Shown piece by piece: positions 56,670-64,000 of a stretch of 64,000 bases of DNA. Below the pieces are notes generated by a model. It worked only from the letters and a program-made list of their open reading frames with translations, was not told the origin of the DNA and searched no databases. Every line of letters starts with the position of its first letter. The first letter of the stretch is position 1. This DNA comes from Cupriavidus necator (GTDB taxonomy: Bacteria; Pseudomonadota; Gammaproteobacteria; Burkholderiales; Burkholderiaceae). The DNA lies in contig CP074382.1 of the NCBI GenBank assembly GCA_022041995.1, forward strand, positions 372,001-436,000, in the 5' to 3' direction. A program made the translations under genes and the position numbers.

Positions 56670-57907
56670 GGAATCGCTGAACAAAGCGTCAGCGCGCAGC
56701 GTTGCCAGTGTGATGCCGATTTTTTTTGTCAACCAACAGCAGATTTGACGGCTTGCCAGTTGGAAATTTTCATTTTTTGGGGCTTTTGCCCCGGGTTTCA
56801 CGCCTTATGCCGCCTTGCAGACGGAATTGTCCATTGATTGCAGCAACGCTTTCTTTGCAATCACCAGATTGGCCAGCGCAAACAAGGTGTCGCACTGCGC
56901 ACCGTTTTTGGCCAATCCCCTGTAGCGAGCCTTCTTGTGCTTGAACAGATTCTTCACCACATGAAACGGATGTTCAACCCGGGCACGAATTTGCGCCTTG
57001 ACCTTCTCCAAGGCCTGCGTCAATTGCTTCAGCGGCCCTTCGGTCATGCCCTTGAGCCTGGAGCGCTTCATAGCCACCGACCACCGAACATCCGCCTTGA
57101 TGGCGCCCTCTGCTTGCGCCTTCAAGATCTCGTCGCGCCTGTGCACGCCGGTGTAGCCCGCATCAAGAATGACGTCATCCTCTTGCCCGTGCTGCACCTC
57201 ATGGGTGTGCGCCACGTCAGACTCGTTGGCCGCGGTGTAGTGAGTGCTGTGCACCAAGCCCGATTCAGCATCGGCACCCACATGCGCCTTCATGCCGTGG
57301 TACCACTGATTGCGCTTCTTCGTTTGATGCATTTCAGGGTCACGCGCCTTGTCTCGGTTCTTTGTCGAAGTCGGCGCATTGATGATGGTGGCGTCCACCA
57401 TCGTGCCCTCGCGCATCATCAGGCCTCGCTCGCGCAGGTGGGCGTTGATCTGCTCAAACAGCACGGCGGTAAGCTTGTGCTTCTCGAGCAGGCGGCGAAA
57501 CTTGAGCACCGTGGTGGCGTCCGGCGCTTCCTCATGTCCCAAGTCAACACCGACAAAATTGCGGATGGCCGCGCTGTCGCTGACGGCATCTTCAAGGGCC
57601 TCGTCGGACAAGCCATACCACTGCTGCACAAAGTACAGCCGCAGCATGCGTTCCAGGCCAATGGGCGGGCGCCCTCGTTTGCCCTTGGGGTAGTACGGCT
57701 CCAGTGCCTCCAGCAATCGAGCCCAGGGCACCACCTGCTCCATCTCACCCAGAAATTTCTCGCGCCGCGTAACGCGCTTCTTTCCCAGATACTCGGCACT
57801 AGCAAAACTGATTTGTTGCATCGGCGTAGCTCGCTGGTCGTCCTTAGTCTATCAACGCTTCACAGCTGCTCAACGTCGACACTCTCGTCGATTAAATCAG
57901 CCTTTCC
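56670..57907 (-). mobile_element. IS5-family element, copy 2 (1238 bp)
   Basis: Same ends and sequence as copy 1 at 8290-9527. It is flanked by CTAG at 56666-56669 and 57908-57911. The left CTAG is shared with IS701 and the right with IS1182, so one of each pair of neighbours inserted into the other's duplication. Confidence 0.93.
56805..57821 (-). CDS. IS5-family transposase (second copy)
   Basis: Identical in translation to the protein encoded at 8425-9441 (338 residues; GTMVDATIINAP, VILDAGYTG, RVEHPFHVVKNLF). Identity between distant copies implies recent transposition. Confidence 0.93.
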   Translation of the reverse strand: MQQISFASAEYLGKKRVTRREKFLGEMEQVVPWARLLEALEPYYPKGKRGRPPIGLERMLRLYFVQQWYGLSDEALEDAVSDSAAIRNFVGVDLGHEEAPDATTVLKFRRLLEKHKLTAVLFEQINAHLRERGLMMREGTMVDATIINAPTSTKNRDKARDPEMHQTKKRNQWYHGMKAHVGADAESGLVHSTHYTAANESDVAHTHEVQHGQEDDVILDAGYTGVHRRDEILKAQAEGAIKADVRWSVAMKRSRLKGMTEGPLKQLTQALEKVKAQIRARVEHPFHVVKNLFKHKKARYRGLAKNGAQCDTLFALANLVIAKKALLQSMDNSVCKAA

Positions 57908-57911
57908 CTAG

Positions 57912-59523
57912 GAGACTGTCGGATTTTCGGGATCCCCGGTCGTCCGGCGGGACGGGTTGGGCGTTAATAAATTAACAAGTTTCTGAGAGAGTCCATAGGT
58001 GAGTCGCTTCGTGCCCGTTGATCGTCAGACCGACTATCTGTTGCCGCCGTCAGTGGAGGACTGGTTGCCCGAAGGTCATCTGGCGCGGTTCGTGGTGGAA
58101 GTCATCGAGCAGATGGACCTGTCGGAGCTGAGCGGGGCGTACGCGGGTCGCGGCATGGCGGCGCATCACCCTGAGGTGCTACTGGGCTTGCTGGTGTACG
58201 GGTATGCGACCGGAGTGTCTTCGAGCCGCAAGATTGAGAGAGCGACCTATGACTCGGTGGCGTTCCGCTACGTTGCGGCGAACACGCATCCGGACCATGA
58301 CACGCTGGCCACCTTTCGCAAGCGGTTTGCGAGCCAGTTAGAGAAGCTGTTCGTGCAGGTGCTGCTGATCGCGAAGGAGATGAAGCTGGTCAAGCTGGGC
58401 CGGATTGCGCTGGATGGCACCAAGGTGAAGGCGAATGCGAGCAAGCACCGCGCGCTGTCGCACGGGCACATCGGCCGGATCGAAGCGCAGTTGCATGAAG
58501 AAGTGCAGCGGTTGATAGCGATGGCCGAGAACGCCGATCGAGAGAGTCTGCCAGATGGGATGGATGTACCGGCGGAGATCGCACGGCGCGAAGCGCGACT
58601 GAAGGCGTTGGCCGAAGCGAAGGCGAAGATCGAGGCGCGGGCGCAGGAACGGTTCGAGCAAGAGCAGCAGGAGTATGAAGCCAAGGTGGCGCGTCGCGAG
58701 GCGCAGCGCAAAGACGGCAAGAAGCCGCGGGGCAAGGACCCGAAGCCGCCGCAAGGCGGTGCCAAGGAACGCGACCAGATCAACCTGACGGACGAAGAGT
58801 CGCGCATCATGCCGGTGTCCAGCGGCGGCTTCGAGCAAGGCTACAACGCGCAGGCGGCGGTGAATGTCGAGACGATGTTGATCGTGGGCACGACAGTGAC
58901 CCAGCAAAGCAACGACAAGCGCCAGGTCGCACCGATGATCAACGTGCTGGGGGCGCTGCCCGAGCCATTGGGCCAGCCTGAGGTGTTGCTGGCGGATGCG
59001 GGCTACTTCAGTGCGGCCAACGTCGTCACCTGCGAGGCAGCGGACATCACCCCTCTGATCGCGATCCAGCGCGACGCCCATCATCTGCCGCTGATGGAAC
59101 GCTTTGCCGACGATCCGGCGCCGCCCGAGAGCACCGATCCGGTCGTCAGGATGACACACCGACATAAGACGAAGGCGGGGCGAGCACTGTACGGGCTCCG
59201 CAAGAGCACCGTCGAACCGGTGTTCGGCATCATCAAGCATGTGATGGGATTCCGGCAGTTCTCGCTGCGCGGGCTGTCCAACGTCGCGGCGGAATGGTCG
59301 CTGGTCGCGCTCGCGTGGAACATCAAGCGGATGAACGTATTACGGGGTGTGTAGGGCCGATCAGCGGGCTCTTTGTGCCGCCTAATCGCCCGATTGCCTT
59401 CCTCATCCACTTTCAAATACCTTCATCGCGTTTTGACGACTGAGATGAGCCCGCAATCCGGCCGCGAACCCAGTCATGAACCTGATGTTTTGAATCGCGC
59501 TTCACCTCAACTCCGACGAGCTC
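57912..59523 (+). mobile_element. IS1182-family element (1612 bp)
   Basis: The ends GAGACTGTCGGA and, read inward on the right, GAGCTCGTCGGA are each next to CTAG (57908-57911 and 59524-59527). This is the last of the three elements stacked in the GntR gene. The transposase gene is complete. Confidence 0.9.
57999..59354 (+). CDS. IS1182-family transposase
   Basis: This 451-residue protein has an N-terminal DUF772 domain (LPPSVEDWLPEGHLARFVVEVIEQMDL), a first Asp in GRIALDGTKVKANASKH, an Ala/Lys/Glu-rich coiled-coil insertion (about 165-250), a second Asp in VLLADAGYFS, and a C-terminal STVEPVFGIIKHVMGFRQFSLRG with the catalytic Glu. Intact. Confidence 0.92.
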   Translation: MSRFVPVDRQTDYLLPPSVEDWLPEGHLARFVVEVIEQMDLSELSGAYAGRGMAAHHPEVLLGLLVYGYATGVSSSRKIERATYDSVAFRYVAANTHPDHDTLATFRKRFASQLEKLFVQVLLIAKEMKLVKLGRIALDGTKVKANASKHRALSHGHIGRIEAQLHEEVQRLIAMAENADRESLPDGMDVPAEIARREARLKALAEAKAKIEARAQERFEQEQQEYEAKVARREAQRKDGKKPRGKDPKPPQGGAKERDQINLTDEESRIMPVSSGGFEQGYNAQAAVNVETMLIVGTTVTQQSNDKRQVAPMINVLGALPEPLGQPEVLLADAGYFSAANVVTCEAADITPLIAIQRDAHHLPLMERFADDPAPPESTDPVVRMTHRHKTKAGRALYGLRKSTVEPVFGIIKHVMGFRQFSLRGLSNVAAEWSLVALAWNIKRMNVLRGV

Positions 59524-59527
59524 CTAG

Positions 59528-59829
59528 GGGACCAGCTTGGCCGGGATTTCCATTCGCTGCTTCTATCATTCCTGAACAACGCGACACTAAACCAGATTCA
59601 CTCTCAACTGCGACGGCGCGAGTCACTGATTAACGCGATGTTCCGGGTCGGTTTCGACTACTGTCAGTTGCGGGACGAGCACGGTAAGCTGGTGGAGTGT
59701 CTTGAGAAGAAGGATGCTGCCGCTGCGAAGGAGCTTTTGGCGTCTCATTACAATCTGGTCATTCGGGGCTATCGCTTCGACGCGTCCGCGCCCCCCGAGA
59801 TTGATCTCAAAGCTGTTTTGGCCGCCTAA
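59528..59829 (+). pseudogene. GntR/FCD-family regulator, 3' part
   Basis: The remaining 100 codons: GDQLGRDFHSLLLSFLNNATL, INAMFRVGFDYCQLRDEHGKLVECLEKKDAAAAKELLASHY. The acidic and His residues of an FCD metal/ligand pocket are recognisable (DFH, EH, SHY). It stops at 59827-59829. See 53500-53860 for the other half. It ends 134 bp before operator B. Confidence 0.9.
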
Positions 59830-59962
59830 GCCCCCACCTTTGCCTCCAGGCCGCGCTCGTCGCGGCTTCGGCCTTCTCTCCGCCGGTTCCGGCACTTTTC
59901 ACAGCTAGGTATTTTCCCCGAGTGCAAACTGCTTTGCGCTTTCGGTTCTTCTGTTATACATT

Positions 59963-59974
59963 CTGGTATACCAG
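59963..59974. promoter_or_regulatory. Operator site B (ctggtataccag)
   Basis: A perfect copy of the palindrome, 2 bp downstream of a TATACA -10 (59955-59960) with TTTGCG 16 bp above it. A bound protein would cover the transcription start of ndmC. The promoter starts the ndmC-ndmD-ndmE unit. Confidence 0.82.
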
Positions 59975-60008
59975 TTAAGTAAACTAACAAGCCATAGCAG
60001 GAGGCGGA

Positions 60009-60863
60009 GTGAAAGCAGATCAGTTGCTGTTCGAGGATTGGCATCCCGTTGCGGCGCTGGAAGACGTTCTTCCAAGCCGGCAATACCAAACGCGGCTTCT
60101 TGGCCGCCCAGTCAAATACAACGTGCGGCCCGACGGCGACATTGAAGCCGCCTGGACCGATGAAGGCATCGACCGGCCGATGCTAGCTAGACGGAAATAT
60201 GGCGCACTGTGGCTATCGTTCGCAGCGGCGCCCCGCGACCTTTTCCCGGTTCCAGAATTTGCGGAATCGGATCGCCGAATCGTCAGTGCTGGTTCAACAC
60301 GGGTGAACGTGTCGGGTCTACGGGCCATCGAGAACTTCCTTGATATGGCGCACTTCCCGTTTGTTCATACGGACATCCTCGGTGCCGAACCGATGACAGA
60401 AGTGCTGCCATACAACGTCGTCATTAATGAGGAACTCGACGAAGTCATCGCTACCGAATGTCGCTTCGCTCAACCGAAGGCGTCGGCTACCGCTGTGGAG
60501 CCGATTGAGACGCAATACACCTATCGTGTGACGCGGCCAAACATCGCGATCCTCTACAAGACCTGCCCGCCGGCGCCCGAGCGTTGGGACGTCTTGTGTC
60601 TCTTCGTCCAGCCAGTCGATGAAGACTGGTGCATCGCACACACGATCATGTGCTATGTGGATGACATTAATTCGGATGAGCAGCTTCGTCGATTTCAGCA
60701 GACTATCTTCGGCCAGGATCTGATGATCCTGATCAATCAGGTTCCGAAGCGTTTGCCTCTGGCGGCGAGCAGGGAGAACCCGGTACGCGCCGACGTGCTT
60801 GCCACCGCGTACCGTCGCTGGCTCCGCGAAAGCGATCTGCACTATGGCGCAATCCGCGACTAA
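60009..60863 (+). CDS. ndmC: NdmC-like non-haem iron oxygenase subunit lacking a Rieske cluster
   Basis: This 284-residue protein has a GTG start preceded by GCAGGAGGCGG. The N-terminal domain keeps the Rieske fold outline (WHPVAALEDV, YGALWLSFAAAP) but the stretch that should hold CxH and CxxH is missing. The iron site D112-x2-H115-x4-H120 (FLDMAHFPFVH) is intact. This matches NdmC, the N7-demethylase component that takes 7-methylxanthine to xanthine and borrows the Rieske cluster of NdmD. It is followed 24 bp later by that gene. Confidence 0.87.
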   Translation: MKADQLLFEDWHPVAALEDVLPSRQYQTRLLGRPVKYNVRPDGDIEAAWTDEGIDRPMLARRKYGALWLSFAAAPRDLFPVPEFAESDRRIVSAGSTRVNVSGLRAIENFLDMAHFPFVHTDILGAEPMTEVLPYNVVINEELDEVIATECRFAQPKASATAVEPIETQYTYRVTRPNIAILYKTCPPAPERWDVLCLFVQPVDEDWCIAHTIMCYVDDINSDEQLRRFQQTIFGQDLMILINQVPKRLPLAASRENPVRADVLATAYRRWLRESDLHYGAIRD

Positions 60864-60887
60864 GCCAACAAAACTCAGGTCTCCAAA

Positions 60888-62642
60888 ATGAAATCATTCG
60901 ACACCAATCGCTGGTATCCGGTTGCCAGCGCTTCGGATCTCCCGTCGCGCCACGTCTACCAGACCAGCTTAGCGGGTCAGGAACTTGCCGTCTGGCGAGA
61001 CGACAATGGCATCGTGAACGCTTGGGAAAACCGCTGTCCCCATCGCGGACTTCGGCTGACGCTGGGCGTGAATTTGGGACACGAACTCCGTTGTCAATAC
61101 CACGGCTGGACCTATGAGACCGGCAGCGGTGGTTGCACTTTCGTTCCCGCACATCGTGAGGCCACCGAGCCGAGTTCGGCATGTGTCCCAACCTTTGCGG
61201 TTCGTGAGAAGGACGGTCTGGTTTGGGCCTCGCTCGGCACGCCACTTGTCGAACCAGAAGCCCTGCAAGGGGGCAACAGCGCCCACGTCAGAACGCTACT
61301 TCGTAGTCTTCCATTCAACGTCCCACAGGAAGAGATCAGCGACGCACTGCTTTCCCAGGTCAACAAATTCGCCGAATGCGTCGGTGGTGGCGAACTACGA
61401 GCTGAAGTTGCGGCAGATGGCATCATCAAGATGCAAGGGGGACAGGATCAAAAGGTAATCATATTCTTCCTGCAACCGTACTCGAGCCATAAAGCTGTCG
61501 TTCACACAATGGTGTTTGCTGCAGGAACAGCAACGCTGGCATTCAAAACGCAGTTCTCGCAGGTGTTCACGGAGTTCCGTCGATCAATTGAAGCGAGCCA
61601 TGTCAGTGCGCCGAAAATCGAACAGATCCGCACGGCATTGACGCCCGCGACAGACGTGCCTGCCGTCGTTGTTCCGTTCCCACGCGCTGCCTCGACGGAG
61701 TTCAAGTGTGTTGTCACGACGCGCTTGCAGGAAACAGAAGACATCATTTCGTTATGGCTGAAGCCTGTGGGCCGAGCACTGCCGCAGCTTTCACCGGGTA
61801 TGCATATCAGCGTCACCACACCGGCGGGTCCTGTTCGACAGTACTCCGTTGTCAACAGTCCGGACGAACGTGAGGCATTCATCATCGGTATCAAGCGTGA
61901 GCCGGCATCTCGTGGTGGCTCGCAATCTATGCATGAGCAAGTCGCAGAAGGGACAGAGCTCGCGATCACTGTGCCACGCAATGCATTTCCTCTTCTCCGG
62001 AATGGGAAGCGCCCCGTCCTTATTGCCGGCGGCATTGGGATCACGCCCATTCTGGCGATGGCGCAGGCTTTGCACGCCAATGGTGAAGCCTTTGAGATGC
62101 ACTACTTCGCTAGGGGGGCTGAACATATCCCATTCGGAGAGCGCCTCCGAGCGCTCGGAGTGAACCTCCATGTGTATGCCGGTCTGGATGGGGAAGCCAC
62201 GCGCGCGAAACTTCAATTTGCATTCGCGGCCGTCGACCCTTCCCAAACAGAGGTCTACACATGCGGACCTGCGGCCATGATCAATTGTGTAAGCGACGTG
62301 GCTGCCGCGCGAGGCATCGCAGAGGAGTCTATCCGCTTCGAACTGTTCAAGAACGAGGACGCGCCCACTGGCGGTGCCGCGTTCGAAGTGGAGCTGGCCA
62401 AGTCCGGAAAGTCTTTCACGGTTTCATCAGACAAGAGCCTACTTAAGGCGTGCTGGGAAAACGGTGTGAACATCGAAGCGTCATGTGAGCAGGGCGTCTG
62501 TGGCACCTGCATGACTGGTGTCCTGAGCGGCGACCCGGAGCACCATGACACCTATCTCTCCAAGCAGGAGCGGGACAGCGGCAAGTGGATCATGCCCTGC
62601 GTATCGCGCTGCAAGAACGGCAAGATCGTTCTGGACCTTTGA
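60888..62642 (+). CDS. ndmD: NdmD-like Rieske reductase
   Basis: This 584-residue electron-transfer protein has four parts. An N-terminal Rieske domain has ligands C50, H52, C69, H72. A bridging segment of about 160 residues follows. A ferredoxin-reductase module binds FMN (RQYSVVNSP) and NADH (LIAGGIGITPILAMA, YTCGPAAM). A C-terminal plant-type [2Fe-2S] ferredoxin has C533, C538, C541 and C571. An extra Rieske domain on the reductase is the hallmark of NdmD, which serves NdmA, NdmB and NdmC. Its TGA overlaps the next ATG (TGATG). Confidence 0.9.
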   Translation: MKSFDTNRWYPVASASDLPSRHVYQTSLAGQELAVWRDDNGIVNAWENRCPHRGLRLTLGVNLGHELRCQYHGWTYETGSGGCTFVPAHREATEPSSACVPTFAVREKDGLVWASLGTPLVEPEALQGGNSAHVRTLLRSLPFNVPQEEISDALLSQVNKFAECVGGGELRAEVAADGIIKMQGGQDQKVIIFFLQPYSSHKAVVHTMVFAAGTATLAFKTQFSQVFTEFRRSIEASHVSAPKIEQIRTALTPATDVPAVVVPFPRAASTEFKCVVTTRLQETEDIISLWLKPVGRALPQLSPGMHISVTTPAGPVRQYSVVNSPDEREAFIIGIKREPASRGGSQSMHEQVAEGTELAITVPRNAFPLLRNGKRPVLIAGGIGITPILAMAQALHANGEAFEMHYFARGAEHIPFGERLRALGVNLHVYAGLDGEATRAKLQFAFAAVDPSQTEVYTCGPAAMINCVSDVAAARGIAEESIRFELFKNEDAPTGGAAFEVELAKSGKSFTVSSDKSLLKACWENGVNIEASCEQGVCGTCMTGVLSGDPEHHDTYLSKQERDSGKWIMPCVSRCKNGKIVLDL

Positions 62643-63328
62643 TGAGAACCCCGATGATTACCCTTTACGACTACGAACTGTCAGGCAACTGCTACAAGGT
62701 TCGTTTGCTGCTGAACATCCTGGGCGTGGAGTACCAGAACGAGCCGGTCGAGTTCTATCCAAGCAGGCAGCACAAATCCGATGCATTTTTGCGAATCAAT
62801 CCGCTGGGGCAACTACCCGCGTTGACCGACGGTGACTTCGCGATCCGCGACGCACAGGCCATCTTGGTGTATCTCGCCAAGCGCTACGACAAGTCCGGCC
62901 TCTGGTACCCGAGTGGCGACGCGCGTCTATCTGGCGAAGTGCAGATGTGGTTGTCCTTTGCCGATAGCTTGACCGGATCCATTTCGGCAGCACGGTTGCA
63001 CGATCTCTTCTTCTTCGACTTCGATGCCGAATCATGCCGGAGACGATCTCATGAGCTGCTGCGAATTCTTGACGAGCATCTCTGGCAGCGAGAACAGGCA
63101 GGCGGAAGATTCCTCTGCGATGCAGCGCATCCTACGATTGCCGATATCGCGTGCTTTCCCTATATCGCGCTCTCCGACGAAGGCGGCGTGTCGCTGGGAG
63201 ACTATCCCGCTGTACGGCGCTGGACGGATCAGGTCAAGCGCGTTCCCGGCTTCATCGTGATGTCAGGGGTATTCCCTGCGTCGCGCCAAGTTGAAGAGCC
63301 CGCGACAGCTGTGGCCTCGATGCGTTAA
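62642..63328 (+). CDS. ndmE: NdmE-like glutathione S-transferase-fold protein
   Basis: This 228-residue protein has a thioredoxin-like N-terminal domain (MITLYDYELSGNCYKVRLLLNILGVEY, INPLGQLPAL, DAQAILVYLAKRY) and an all-helical C-terminal domain. In caffeine degraders a GST-like NdmE is a structural partner needed for a stable NdmC-NdmD complex and is not known as a catalytic transferase. Its start overlaps the ndmD stop in TGATG, giving coupled synthesis in fixed ratio. Intact. Confidence 0.85.
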   Translation: MRTPMITLYDYELSGNCYKVRLLLNILGVEYQNEPVEFYPSRQHKSDAFLRINPLGQLPALTDGDFAIRDAQAILVYLAKRYDKSGLWYPSGDARLSGEVQMWLSFADSLTGSISAARLHDLFFFDFDAESCRRRSHELLRILDEHLWQREQAGGRFLCDAAHPTIADIACFPYIALSDEGGVSLGDYPAVRRWTDQVKRVPGFIVMSGVFPASRQVEEPATAVASMR

Positions 63329-63435
63329 ACGCACGACCAGTTCGCTATGGCGTCGCCACTGAAATTGGGATGACGTGACATCCAGTGCGGACTGGTCATT
63401 TCTCGATATCTCAACCGAAAAAGGTACATGTAAAG

Positions 63436-64000
63436 ATGAAAACGAAAGCTGCCATCGCGTGGAAAGCTGGCGCCCCTCTCAGCGTTGAGGAAGTGGACCT
63501 GGCAGGCCCGCGCGCAGGGGAAGTTCTTGTCGAAGTCAAGGCCACAGGGGTCTGCCACACCGACTACTACACGCTTTCCGGCGCGGATCCGGAAGGTATT
63601 TTCCCCGCGATCCTCGGACACGAGGGTGCAGGGATTGTCACGGAAGTGGGCGCTGGCGTTACATCGCTCCGGCCCGGGGATCACGTGATCCCTCTCTATA
63701 CGCCGGAGTGCCGCCAATGTAAGTTCTGCTTGTCGCAGAAGACCAACCTCTGTCAGTCCATTCGTGCCACCCAGGGCAAGGGTCTGATGCCGGACGGCAC
63801 GGCTCGATTCTCGATCGATGGGCAGCCAATCTTCCACTACATGGGCACGTCGACGTTTGCCAACCACATCGTTGTGCCGGAGATCGCCCTCGCCAAGATC
63901 CGTCCGGACGCGCCGTTCGACAAGGTTTGCTACATCGGTTGTGGCGTGACGACAGGCGTGGGAGCCGTACTGTTCACCGCGAAAGTTGAAGCCGGGGCGA
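63436..64000 (+). CDS. frmA: S-(hydroxymethyl)glutathione dehydrogenase (partial, runs off the window)
   Basis: The first 188 codons of a class III alcohol dehydrogenase. Visible are GVCHTDYYTLSG (catalytic Zn Cys), GHEGAGIV, the structural-zinc cluster CRQCKFCLSQKTNLC, and CYIGCGVTTGVGAVL. With glutathione it oxidises formaldehyde, the by-product of each N-demethylation. It starts 107 bp after ndmE on the same strand; a separate promoter in that gap is possible. The end is beyond 64000. Confidence 0.92.
   Translation, partial: MKTKAAIAWKAGAPLSVEEVDLAGPRAGEVLVEVKATGVCHTDYYTLSGADPEGIFPAILGHEGAGIVTEVGAGVTSLRPGDHVIPLYTPECRQCKFCLSQKTNLCQSIRATQGKGLMPDGTARFSIDGQPIFHYMGTSTFANHIVVPEIALAKIRPDAPFDKVCYIGCGVTTGVGAVLFTAKVEAGA

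Noticed and set aside
8290..57907. A 49.6-kb composite transposon bounded by the two IS5 copies
   Set aside because: Each copy has its own 4-bp duplication (ATAG, CTAG), so each inserted separately.
1..64000. CRISPR arrays, tRNA or rRNA genes
   Set aside because: No regularly spaced repeats and no recognisable tRNA or rRNA sequence were seen on reading both strands.

Overview
The window looks like an accessory, insertion-sequence-choked segment (large plasmid or genomic island) of a GC-rich betaproteobacterium, most likely order Burkholderiales. The reasons are the repeated Bug/TctC-type binding proteins, a Burkholderia-type trimeric porin, and IS families typical of Cupriavidus, Burkholderia, Achromobacter and Bordetella relatives. 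No rRNA, tRNA, CRISPR array or replication origin was seen. At least ten IS or transposon copies have readable ends, and several are nested.

Region by region. 1-8 kb: an IS50-type IS4 element cut by a 3.4-kb TniA/TniB-type transposon, a second intact IS4 element, a radical-SAM gene and IS remnants. 8-13 kb: IS5 copy 1, two decayed IS110 transposases and IS630 copy 1. 13-17 kb: a decayed aminotransferase plus ThDP-enzyme pair, the latter split by another IS4-family element. 17-24 kb: broken IS1595, truncated IS630 copy 2, recombinase remnants, and an ISL3 element split by IS256. 24-33.5 kb: an amino-compound catabolic block (M20 amidohydrolase, N-carbamoyl amino acid amidohydrolase, diaminopropionate ammonia-lyase, Bug protein, Lrp regulator, gamma-glutamyltransferase). 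33.5-44 kb: mostly decayed genes (OLD nuclease, LysR, integrase, Bug proteins, the tail of an ndmA-like gene), with a CitE-like lyase, a cyclase-AAA-TPR regulator and an RraA-like aldolase. 44-49 kb: an NCS2 purine permease, a porin and an M23 peptidase. 49.5-64 kb: an IS3 element, then a methylxanthine (caffeine/theobromine) N-demethylase locus.

The most interesting content is that locus: a TIM-barrel gene plus ndmB in one direction, and ndmC-ndmD-ndmE-frmA in the other. NdmC has lost its own Rieske cluster and NdmD carries an extra one, the arrangement known for the caffeine N7-demethylase. NdmE is GST-like and FrmA would remove the formaldehyde released. The GntR/FCD regulator gene between the two arms is interrupted by three unrelated elements (IS701, IS5, IS1182) lined up head to tail, each bounded by CTAG; IS701 itself carries an IS4-family insertion. 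Removing them restores a 220-codon reading frame exactly.

A palindrome, CTGGTATACCAG or a one-base variant, lies at the predicted promoters of ndmB, ndmC, the ndmA remnant and the purine permease. It is the probable operator of the broken regulator, so the pathway may now be constitutive. Several frame breaks elsewhere fall in short G or C runs. They could be decay or sequencing error, and each is noted.
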